The notes beneath the pieces were generated by a model that was not told where the DNA came from, did not search any database, and worked only from the letters and a program-made list of their open reading frames with translations. A stretch of 64,000 nt of DNA from Pseudomonas sp. HS6. Its GTDB lineage: Bacteria > Pseudomonadota > Gammaproteobacteria > Pseudomonadales > Pseudomonadaceae. Of this stretch, positions 10,329 to 17,687 are shown one piece after another. Where the stretch lies: positions 4,464,001 to 4,528,000 of the forward strand of contig NZ_CP067412.1 of assembly GCF_023375815.1 (NCBI RefSeq), in the 5' to 3' direction. Position 1 is the stretch's first letter, and every line of letters starts with the position of its first letter. The position numbers and the translations under genes are program-made.

Positions 10329-10442
10329 GACGCACCTTTTCTGAGCTAAATCACGATGGCGCGCATTGTATACCTCAAGTTTCCGCGCGCGCACCGTGAC
10401 CGCGATGATTGGGTTGTGCCATGACCGATGACCGGCAGGTTC

Positions 10443-11591
10443 TCAGTACGCCGCCCGGTAGATCTTCTCGATGTCGACAGCGCTGAGCTTGCGCGGGTTG
10501 TTGCGCATCAGGCGCTCGATGCCCGCGGCCTCTACCGCCATGGCCGGAATCGCCTCTTCGGGCACGCCGAAACTGCGCAAACCCTGCGGAATTTCCACCG
10601 CTGCACACAGTTCGGTCATCGCCGCGACGGCACAGTCGGCGGCTTCATTGAGACTCAGATGAGCGGTCTTCACCCCCATGGCTTCGGCGATATCCTGCAT
10701 CCGTTCGACGCAGGCCATCTTGTTCCACGTCATGACATACGGCAGCAGCAAGGCATTGCTGACGCCGTGGGCAATGTTGAAACGCCCGCCCAGCGGATAC
10801 GCCAGCGCATGCACCGCGCCAACCCCGGCATTGCCGAACGCCATGCCGGCCATCAGGCTGGCGGTGGCCATATCCTCACGGGCCTGCAGGTTGGACGGAT
10901 TGGCGTAGGCCTTGGGCAAAGACCGGGCGATCAGCTTGATTGCGCCGATCGCCAGCGAATCGGTGATCGGCGAGGCATTCAGCGACAGATAGGACTCGAT
11001 GGCGTGCACCAGCGCATCGACGCCACTGGCGGCGGTCACACTGCGCGGACAAGTCAGGGTCATTTGCGGGCTGACCAGCGCCACATCCGGCAACAGGTAG
11101 TCGCTGACGATGCCTTTCTTTAGTTGGGCGACCTTGTCCGAAAGGATCGCGACGTTGGTCACTTCAGAACCGGTGCCGGCCGTGGTCGGGATGGCGATCA
11201 GCGGCGGGCCTTTGCGCGGGACCTGATCGACGCCGAACAGATCCTCCAGCGCACCGTGATAACCGGCGTACGCCGCGACACTCTTGGCGATGTCGATGGC
11301 ACTGCCGCCACCCAGACCGATCAGCCCGTCATGCCCGCCCTCTCGGTAGACGCGCATGCAGTCCTCGACGATGGCGATTTCCGGATCCGGCAGCACGCGG
11401 TCGAAGATTTCGTATTCGCGCTCGCCGATCTGCGCCAGCGCCAGCTCAACCGTGCCGGACTTGACCAGCGCGGCATCGGTGACGATCAGCGGGTTGTCGA
11501 TGTCCAGCCGCGTGAGTTCGGCCGCCAGTTGCTCGATGGCCCCGGCGCCGGTGATCAGTTTGTGAGCAATCTTGAACGAGGAAAGACTCAT
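10443..11591 (-). CDS. Iron-containing alcohol dehydrogenase family protein
   Basis: A 382-residue group III (Fe-type) alcohol dehydrogenase. The NAD-binding GLGGGSAIDIAKSVA and IPTTAGTGSEVT segments and the metal-binding pattern DALVHAIES...HALAYPLGGRFNIAHGVSNALLLP are intact. It follows the ABC importer genes on the same strand. Because that importer resembles the GABA/5-aminovalerate system, a reductase acting on a semialdehyde (4-hydroxybutyrate- or 5-hydroxyvalerate-dehydrogenase type) is a reasonable guess, but sequence alone does not show the substrate. ATG 11591 (MSLSSFKIAHK) is preferred over an upstream start at 11627. Confidence 0.85.
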   Translation of the reverse strand: MSLSSFKIAHKLITGAGAIEQLAAELTRLDIDNPLIVTDAALVKSGTVELALAQIGEREYEIFDRVLPDPEIAIVEDCMRVYREGGHDGLIGLGGGSAIDIAKSVAAYAGYHGALEDLFGVDQVPRKGPPLIAIPTTAGTGSEVTNVAILSDKVAQLKKGIVSDYLLPDVALVSPQMTLTCPRSVTAASGVDALVHAIESYLSLNASPITDSLAIGAIKLIARSLPKAYANPSNLQAREDMATASLMAGMAFGNAGVGAVHALAYPLGGRFNIAHGVSNALLLPYVMTWNKMACVERMQDIAEAMGVKTAHLSLNEAADCAVAAMTELCAAVEIPQGLRSFGVPEEAIPAMAVEAAGIERLMRNNPRKLSAVDIEKIYRAAY

Positions 11592-11691
11592 CGTGCGCAG
11601 CCTCTTATAGATGTGGGAGCTGAGCACAAGCGTAGCTGGGGAATTTGGGTTGTCTGGTATTCAGGGTGTGAATGGCTGAAGCAGGGTCAAG

Positions 11692-11912
11692 AGCACCCTC
11701 ACCCTCACCCTAGCCCTCTCCCGGAGGGAGAGGGACCTGACCGTGGTGGATGGGAGAGGTACACCGACTTGCGACTCCGAGTCGAACTCAAGTACTTAAA
11801 AGCACGCAGATCAGCTCCCTTTCCTAAGTAGAACGCAGATCCTGAACAGCACGAAAATCTGCTCCCTTTCCCCCTCGCCCCCTTGGGGGAGAGGGCTGGG
11901 GTGAGGGGGTGA
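11692..11912. repeat. Large intergenic inverted repeat (CCCTCACCC...CCCTCTCCC type)
   Basis: The 337-base gap between the dehydrogenase and the permease holds two inverted arms: ACCCTCACCCTAGCCCTCTCCC on the left and GGGAGAGGGCTGGGGTGAGGG on the right, each itself with a small hairpin (CCGGAGGG; CCCCTTGGGG). Inside are two imperfect copies of GCAGATCAGCTCCCTTTCC / AAATCTGCTCCCTTTCC. The layout is that of an extragenic palindromic repeat pair common in fluorescent pseudomonads. No gene is seen here. Confidence 0.75.
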
Positions 11913-11928
11913 GCCTTTGATCTGGCCG

Positions 11929-12753
11929 TTAAACCTGAGCAGTACGCAGTTTTTCGCTGCGGCCGCGTAGCCATTCCAGTGTCAGCAGCAGGATGACGGA
12001 GAAAGCAATCAACAACGTGGCAGCCGCCGCAATCGTCGGACTCAGGTTCTCGCGAATCCCGCTGAACATCTGCCGAGGCAACGTCGCCTGCTCAGGCCCG
12101 GCAAGAAACAGCGTTACCACCACTTCATCAAACGAAGTCGCAAAGGCAAACAACGCCCCCGAAATCACCCCGGGCGCAATCAACGGCAAGGTCACCCGAC
12201 GGAACGTGGTCAGTGGCGAGGCGCCGAGGCTGGCCGCCGCCCGCACCAGGTTATGGTTGAACCCTTGCAAGGTCGCCGACACGGTGATGATCACGAACGG
12301 TACGCCGAGCACAGCGTGCACCACGATCAGCGAAAAGAAACTGTTGCCCAGGCCCAGCGGTGCGAAGAACAGGTAACTGGCCACGCCGATGATCACCACC
12401 GGCACCACCATCGGCGAAATCACCAGCGCCATCACCAGCGCCTTGCCGGGGAAGTCGCCACGGGTCAGGCCGATGGCCGCCAGCGTGCCGAACACCATCG
12501 CCAGCACCGTCGCCGCCGGGGCGACGATGATGCTGTTCTTCAGCGAGCGCATCCATTCCGCCGAGGCGAAGAAGTCCTGATACCAGTGCAGCGAGAAACC
12601 TTGCAGCGGGTACACCAGGAAACTGCCCGAGTTGAACGACAGCGGCACGATCACCAGCACCGGCAGGATCAGGAACAACAGGATCAAGCCGCAGAGAATC
12701 CGCAAGCTGTAGAACCACACCCGCTCGACGGGCGACATATAAGGACTCAGCAT
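11929..12753 (-). CDS. agtD: ABC transporter permease, spermidine/putrescine (PotC) type
   Basis: A 274-residue inner-membrane permease with about six transmembrane helices. The cytoplasmic EAA loop that meets the ATPase is at RAAASLGASPLTTFRRVTLPLIAPGV. It belongs to the PotC/PotI family of polyamine-type importers. It follows the second permease on the minus strand with a 12-base gap. The four-gene arrangement (ATPase, binding protein, two permeases, next to a sensor kinase and LuxR regulator) matches P. aeruginosa PA0600-PA0606, where agtABCD imports 4-aminobutyrate and 5-aminovalerate. The symbol is assigned by synteny. Confidence 0.8.
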   Translation of the reverse strand: MLSPYMSPVERVWFYSLRILCGLILLFLILPVLVIVPLSFNSGSFLVYPLQGFSLHWYQDFFASAEWMRSLKNSIIVAPAATVLAMVFGTLAAIGLTRGDFPGKALVMALVISPMVVPVVIIGVASYLFFAPLGLGNSFFSLIVVHAVLGVPFVIITVSATLQGFNHNLVRAAASLGASPLTTFRRVTLPLIAPGVISGALFAFATSFDEVVVTLFLAGPEQATLPRQMFSGIRENLSPTIAAAATLLIAFSVILLLTLEWLRGRSEKLRTAQV

Positions 12754-12765
12754 TTCAAATTCCCC

Positions 12766-14013
12766 TTAGCTCAGGCGCAGGCGACTGGCGCCCACCAGCC
12801 AGCTGTAGATCAGATAAAGCACCACGGTCGCCAGCAGCAACAGCCCGCCAAGCGCGGTGGCCATGCCCCAGTTGATGCTGGTGTTGGTGTAGAACGCGAC
12901 GAAGTAGCTGACCATCTGATCGTTCGGGCTGCCGAGCAGCGCCGGGGTGATGTAGTAGCCGATGGCGAGGATGAACACCAACAGGCAACCGGCGCCGACA
13001 CCGGCATAGGTCTGCGGGAAATACACCCGCCAGAAACTGGCGAACGGATGGCAACCGAGGGAAATCGCGGCGCGCATGTAAGTCGGCGAGATGCCTTTCA
13101 TCACGCTGTAGATCGGCAAGATCATGAACGGCAGCAGGATGTGCACCATCGAGATGTAGACCCCGGTGCGGTTGAACACCAGCTCCAGCGGTTTATCGAT
13201 CACGCCCATCGCCATCAAGGCGCTGTTGATCAATCCTCCGGATTGCAGCAACACGATCCACGCGGCGACCCGCACCAGAATCGAAGTCCAGAACGGCAAC
13301 AGCACCAGAATCATCAGTAGGTTGCTTTGACGCGACGGCAGGTTGGCCAGCAGGTAGGCCAGCGGATACGCCAGCACCAGGCAGATCACGGTGATGATCA
13401 GGCCCATCCAGAAGGTCCGGGCGAAGATGTCGAGGTAGATCGCCTGATCCGGGGTGGCCGGGGCCAGTTCGCCGAGATCGTCGATACGATGATCCACCGC
13501 CGCCAGCAGATAGAACGGTGTGATGCTGCTGGTATTGCGCTTCACGGCCTGCCAATAGGCCGGATCGCCCCAGCGTTCGTCGAGGCCTTCCAGCGCTTCT
13601 TTATAAGAGGCCGGTTCGCTGGCGAATGGCAGCGAGCGGGCGGTTTTGGTCAGCAGGCTGCGATAGCCGGCCAACTCCATGTTCAGGCGCTTGGACAGAT
13701 CGCCCAGGGTCTGGTTTTTGCGAGCTTCGGCGAGGTCTTCGCCGGCGGCTTTGTAGACCGGCTCAGCGGGCAGTCCGCGACCGTCCCAACTGGCGATGGC
13801 TGCCACGGTGCGTGGCATGCCGCCCACGACTTCCGGGTTGCCGACGCTTTTGTAGAGCAGCGCCACGATCGGCACCAGGAACACCAGCAACAGAAACAGC
13901 ACCAGCGGCGCGATCAGCGCCTGGGCCTTCCAGCGGTTGACCCGCTCGGCGCGCTTGAGCTTCTGCTTCAAGGTGGGGCTGTTGCCCTCGTTCAGGGGAA
14001 CGGCGATGGCCAT
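12766..14013 (-). CDS. agtC: ABC transporter permease, PotB type with large N-terminal periplasmic insert
   Basis: A 415-residue permease. After a first transmembrane helix (about residues 32-58) comes a roughly 150-residue non-membrane segment, then the usual permease core with EAA motif RAAISLGCHPFASFWRVYFPQTYAGV. The long insert is typical of the PotB-like members of this polyamine/aminovalerate group. I use ATG 14013 (MAIAVPLNEG); the frame extends to 14121 without family similarity. Together with the downstream permease it forms the membrane channel. Confidence 0.8.
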   Translation of the reverse strand: MAIAVPLNEGNSPTLKQKLKRAERVNRWKAQALIAPLVLFLLLVFLVPIVALLYKSVGNPEVVGGMPRTVAAIASWDGRGLPAEPVYKAAGEDLAEARKNQTLGDLSKRLNMELAGYRSLLTKTARSLPFASEPASYKEALEGLDERWGDPAYWQAVKRNTSSITPFYLLAAVDHRIDDLGELAPATPDQAIYLDIFARTFWMGLIITVICLVLAYPLAYLLANLPSRQSNLLMILVLLPFWTSILVRVAAWIVLLQSGGLINSALMAMGVIDKPLELVFNRTGVYISMVHILLPFMILPIYSVMKGISPTYMRAAISLGCHPFASFWRVYFPQTYAGVGAGCLLVFILAIGYYITPALLGSPNDQMVSYFVAFYTNTSINWGMATALGGLLLLATVVLYLIYSWLVGASRLRLS

Positions 14014-14084
14014 GACGTACTCCGCAAATCTTTGATCGTTACAGAGACAGTGAACCGCCTCTGTTGTGTTGGAACACCGCAGCC

Positions 14085-14174
14085 TGTGGGAGCGAGCTTG
14101 CTCGCGAATGCGGTCATTCAATCAACGAAGATGTTGAATGGGGTGGCCTCATCGCGAGCAAGCTCGCTCCCACA
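14085..14174. repeat. REPIN in agt operon
   Basis: Two inverted REP units (TGTGGGAGCGAGCTTGCTCGCGA and TCGCGAGCAAGCTCGCTCCCACA) flank a 45-base spacer with its own partial palindrome. It lies in the 197-base gap between the binding-protein gene and the first permease gene, where it could stabilise the upstream mRNA or reduce downstream expression. Confidence 0.9.
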
Positions 14175-14210
14175 AGGGTGAGGCGAGCCCGCCCTTGCAG
14201 GGTCGTGTGG

Positions 14211-15254
14211 TTACTTCGCAGCCCAGGAATTGAAGCGCTGCTCCAGTTGCTCGCCGTTGTCAGCCCAGAAGCTCACGTCGATCTGCACCTGGTTGGCGAT
14301 GTTTTCCGGGGTGGTCGGCATGTCCTTCAGGACATCCTTGGCCAGCAGCGGCACTGCCTGGGTGTTGGCCGGACCGTAGGCGATGTTTTCCGAGTAGGTC
14401 TTCTGCTGTTGAGGCTGTACCGAATAGGCGATGAATTTCTTCGCCGCTTCTGCACGTTTGGCGTCCAGGCCTTTCGGGATGGCCCATGCGTCGAAGTCGT
14501 AGATGCCGCCGTTCCACACCACTTTCAGGTTGGATTCTTTCTGCACGGCCGCGATCCGGCCGTTGTAGGCCGAGCTCATGACCACGTCACCGGACGCGAG
14601 GTATTGCGGCGGCTGGGCGCCGGCTTCCCACCACTGGATGCTTGGCTTGAGTTCGTCCAGCTTCTTGAATGCGCGATCCTGACCATCTTTGCTGGCCAAC
14701 ACTTTGTAGACGTCTTTCGGCGCAACGCCGTCAGCCATCAGTGCGAATTCGAGGGTGTACTTGGCGCCTTTGCGCAGGCCGCGCTTGCCCGGGAATTTCT
14801 TGGTGTCCCAGAAATCCGCCCAGCTGCTCGGTGCGGTTTTCAGCTTGTCGGCGTTGTAGGCCAGCACGGTCGACCACACGAAGAAGCCCACGCCGCAAGG
14901 CTGGATCGCGCCTTTGACGTAGTCCTCGGTCTTGCCGAACAGCGCAGGATCGAGTTGTTCGAACATGTCTTCGTCGCAGCCACGGGACAGTTCCGGCGAC
15001 TCAACCTCGACCAGATCCCAGGACACGCTCTTGGTGTCGACCATGGCCTTGACCTTGGCCATTTCACCGTTGTACTCGCCGGCCACGATCTTGCCGTTAC
15101 CCGTCGCTTCCCACGGTGCGTAGAAGGCTTTGACTTGCGCCGCCTTGTTCGCCCCGCCAAACGACACCACGGTCAGATCCGGGCCAGCGGCCATTGCGCT
15201 TGCCGCACCCATCAGGCCCAGGGTCAGGGCTGTGAACTTCAGGGATCTCAACAT
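14211..15254 (-). CDS. agtB: ABC transporter periplasmic substrate-binding protein (PotD type)
   Basis: A 347-residue secreted binding protein with a Sec signal peptide (MLRSLKFTALTLGLMGAASAMAA, cleavage about residue 23). It belongs to the PotD/PotF family (SBP type 2), seen in VVSFGGANKAAQVKAFYAPWEA and the aromatic ligand-pocket region VSWDLVEVE, WSTVLAYN, SSWADFWD. The family binds polyamines and related amines; synteny with P. aeruginosa agt points to 5-aminovalerate/GABA. It is separated from the ATPase gene by a 309-base segment occupied mostly by an inverted-repeat element. Confidence 0.85.
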   Translation of the reverse strand: MLRSLKFTALTLGLMGAASAMAAGPDLTVVSFGGANKAAQVKAFYAPWEATGNGKIVAGEYNGEMAKVKAMVDTKSVSWDLVEVESPELSRGCDEDMFEQLDPALFGKTEDYVKGAIQPCGVGFFVWSTVLAYNADKLKTAPSSWADFWDTKKFPGKRGLRKGAKYTLEFALMADGVAPKDVYKVLASKDGQDRAFKKLDELKPSIQWWEAGAQPPQYLASGDVVMSSAYNGRIAAVQKESNLKVVWNGGIYDFDAWAIPKGLDAKRAEAAKKFIAYSVQPQQQKTYSENIAYGPANTQAVPLLAKDVLKDMPTTPENIANQVQIDVSFWADNGEQLEQRFNSWAAK

Positions 15255-15316
15255 TTATTGTTCTCTCCACGTGCAGGGTTGGTGTTGGTATTGCCGGGGC
15301 GATTAATGCGCCTCAT

Positions 15317-15581
15317 GGGGACGCCCTCACTTAGTTTCCTCACCGCGTTGTCGCCTTAAAGCGGGCCAGGCAAGGCGCAGGCCGAAGGGAATGGTGTTCC
15401 CTTTCCAAGGCCTGCAACGCAGCATGGCCCGCTTTAAGGCACAACCCGAAGGGCCGGGCCTGCTGTTGTGCAGGGCTGCGTTGCTCGAAGCTTATTTGGA
15501 ATGACCAAACCACGCTTCTCGCGCCTTGCCCTGCACAACAGCAGACCCGGCGCGGTGTGGAAACTAAGTGAGGGCGTCCCC
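15317..15581. mobile_element. Nested inverted-repeat element (MITE-like), about 265 bp
   Basis: Terminal 31-base inverted repeats lie at 15317-15347 and 15551-15581 (start GGGGACGCCCTCACTTAG), differing at one base. Inside are two further inverted pairs: AAAGCGGGCCAGGCAAGGCGCAGG with CGCAGCATGGCCCGCTTT, and CTGCTGTTGTGCAGGGC with GCCCTGCACAACAGCAG. The element carries no ORF. Its right end encodes the last residues (GDALT) and the TAG stop of the ATPase gene, so it seems to have inserted into that gene's 3' end. No clear target-site duplication is visible. Confidence 0.7.
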
Positions 15582-16691
15582 TAGTGGGTCGAGCGCGCGA
15601 ACGTGCTCGACCTGCCAGCCAAGCGGAACCACGTCACCGACCGCGAGCGCAGGATCGAGCTCGGCAATCGGTTGTTTCACGAAGAAGTCGGTCTTGCCGC
15701 AGACTTCCAGGCGCACCCGGACGTGGTCGCCCAGATAGATGAATTCGGCCACCCGCCCGGAGAAGCGGTTGACGCATTGATCACTCGAACCGTTGAGGCT
15801 GACGCGTTCCGGACGGATCGACAGGGTGACCGGCTCACCGGTCTGGCCGATGTTGACCGCCAGCGCCTCGACCTTTTCACCACGCCCCAGCTCGACCACG
15901 CAGCGCTCGCCGTTCTGGCTGAGCAGGCGACCGTTGAGGCGGTTGTTCTCGCCGATGAAGTTGGCGACGAAGGTATTTTTCGGTTCTTCGTAGAGGGTGC
16001 GCGGCGGGGCGATCTGCTGGATCTCGCCCTGATGGAAGACGGCGACGCGATCGGACATGGTCAGGGCTTCGCCCTGGTCGTGGGTCACGTAGACCACGGT
16101 CACGCCGAGGCGCTGGTGCAGGTGTTTGATTTCCATCTGCATGTGTTCACGCAGTTGCTTGTCGAGGGCGCCGAGGGGTTCGTCCATCAGCACCAGTTGC
16201 GGCTCGAACACCAGCGCGCGGGCCAACGCCACACGTTGCTGCTGGCCGCCGGACAACTGCGCCGGATAGCGCGAAGCGAAGGCATCGAGCTGGACCATGC
16301 TCAGGACTTTCTTGACCTTGTCGCTGACGTCGCTCTTGTTCAGGCCACGCACGGTCAGCGGGAACGCCAGGTTCTCGGCGACGGTCATGTGCGGGAACAG
16401 CGCGTAGTTCTGGAACACCATGCCGATGTCGCGCTTGTGCGGCGGCACGTTGTTGATCGAGCGCCCGGCCAGGAGGATTTCACCGGCGGTCGGTGTTTCG
16501 AAACCGGCGAGCATCATCAGGCTGGTGGTCTTGCCGGAGCCGGACGGCCCGAGCAGGGTCAGGAACTCGCCCTTGCGGATGTCCAGGTTGAGGTCTTTGA
16601 CGATCAGGTTCTCGCCGTCGTAGCTCTTCTGCACTCCACGAAAGCTGACCAGCACATCGCTGGCCCCTGCGTTTGATTCGACCTGGCTCAT
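15564..16691 (-). CDS. agtA: ABC transporter ATP-binding protein (PotA type)
   Basis: A 375-residue ATPase of the spermidine/putrescine import family. Walker A is GPSGSGKTT, the signature LSGGQQQRVALARAL, Walker B LVLMDEPLGALD and the H-loop VTHDQGEAL; residues about 270-375 form the TOBE regulatory domain. ATG 16691 (MSQVESN) is favoured over GTG 16697. The C-terminus ends in GDALT, whose codons and stop lie inside an inverted-repeat element, so the original tail has probably been replaced. First gene of the agt importer operon. Confidence 0.88.
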   Translation of the reverse strand: MSQVESNAGASDVLVSFRGVQKSYDGENLIVKDLNLDIRKGEFLTLLGPSGSGKTTSLMMLAGFETPTAGEILLAGRSINNVPPHKRDIGMVFQNYALFPHMTVAENLAFPLTVRGLNKSDVSDKVKKVLSMVQLDAFASRYPAQLSGGQQQRVALARALVFEPQLVLMDEPLGALDKQLREHMQMEIKHLHQRLGVTVVYVTHDQGEALTMSDRVAVFHQGEIQQIAPPRTLYEEPKNTFVANFIGENNRLNGRLLSQNGERCVVELGRGEKVEALAVNIGQTGEPVTLSIRPERVSLNGSSDQCVNRFSGRVAEFIYLGDHVRVRLEVCGKTDFFVKQPIAELDPALAVGDVVPLGWQVEHVRALDPLGDALT

Positions 16692-16937
16692 ACCCACACC
16701 TTTGTTATTGATGACTGCTGTGGGATTAAGCCTAGTGGCTGCTCGCAGTCACGCAAATCGGGGCGCAGGAGAGAATCACCTCAGCCGGATGGAAGGCCGA
16801 GGGTAGGGATTGCCCTACAAGGATGGCGCGTTTTGGCAAACCCGACGCATGGGGCGGTGCTCAAGCCGCCAGAACCGGCAATAGCGCCTGTCGCTAATGG
16901 ATATGCCCACAATCAACGGCTGAACAGAAGCCCCCCC

Positions 16938-17042
16938 TGTGGGAGCTGGCTTGCCAGCGATTGCGGTGGGTCAGCCTACATTGATGTAACTGAAACGCCC
17001 CCATCGCTGGCAAGTCGGAGCGCCGAACCGCAGCTCCCACAG
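16938..17042. repeat. Degenerate REPIN between agtA and agtR
   Basis: The left unit TGTGGGAGCTGGCTTGCCAGCGAT is intact. The right unit is its reverse complement but is interrupted: ATCGCTGGCAAG, then about 17 unrelated bases (TCGGAGCGCCGAACCGC), then AGCTCCCACA. The 366-base gap upstream of agtA therefore holds this element plus the presumed agtA promoter, and no gene. Confidence 0.8.
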
Positions 17043-17057
17043 TGTTTTGTAGCGTGT

Positions 17058-17687
17058 TCAGAGGAGCTTGTGCTCCATCGCGTACTTCACCAGTTCGGCG
17101 AGTGAGGTGATGTTGAGTTTCTGCATCAGCCGCGCCTTGTGGGTGCTGATGGTCTTGCTGCTCAAAGCTAGTTGCTGGGCAATGTCGTTGACGTTGGCAC
17201 CCTGGGCCAGGCGCTCGAATACCGAGAATTCGCGTTCGGACAACAACGAATGCAGCGGCCGCGCATCGGTCAGGCCGACCTCGAAGACCATCCGGTCGGC
17301 CAGTTCCGGATCGATGTAGCGCCCGCCCGCCGCGACCTTGCGGATCGCCGTCAGCAGCAGCGCCGGATCGCTGTCCTTGGTCGCATACCCGGCAGCGCCG
17401 ACCTTCAGCGCCCGGGCGGCCATCTGCGCTTCGTCGTGCATCGACAGCACCAGAATCGCCGGTGGATTGTTCAGTGCGCGGATGCGTGGAATCGCTTCCA
17501 GCCCGTTGACCCCGGGCATGGAAATATCGAGCAGCACCACCTCGCACGGCACGCTGCGCAGGGTTTCGAGCAACTGCTCGCCATTGCTCGCCTCCCCCAC
17601 CACTTGCAGATCCTTGGCCAGGCCAATCAATTGCTTGATGCCTTCGCGAACGATGGTGTGGTCTTCAGCTACCAGTACACGGATCAC
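17058..17687 (-). CDS. agtR: LuxR/NarL-family response regulator
   Basis: A 209-residue response regulator. The receiver domain has the acidic pair in VAEDH, the phosphorylation site Asp54 in VVLLDISMPG, and the conserved Thr/Ser and Lys (VLSMHDE, YATKD). The C-terminal LuxR helix-turn-helix reads LSEREFSVFERLAQGANVNDIAQQL. It starts at GTG 17687, immediately after the stop of the sensor kinase gene, so the two are translationally linked. By position it corresponds to P. aeruginosa AgtR, which activates the amine importer in response to GABA/5-aminovalerate (and reportedly to peptidoglycan fragments). Confidence 0.85.
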   Translation of the reverse strand: MIRVLVAEDHTIVREGIKQLIGLAKDLQVVGEASNGEQLLETLRSVPCEVVLLDISMPGVNGLEAIPRIRALNNPPAILVLSMHDEAQMAARALKVGAAGYATKDSDPALLLTAIRKVAAGGRYIDPELADRMVFEVGLTDARPLHSLLSEREFSVFERLAQGANVNDIAQQLALSSKTISTHKARLMQKLNITSLAELVKYAMEHKLL

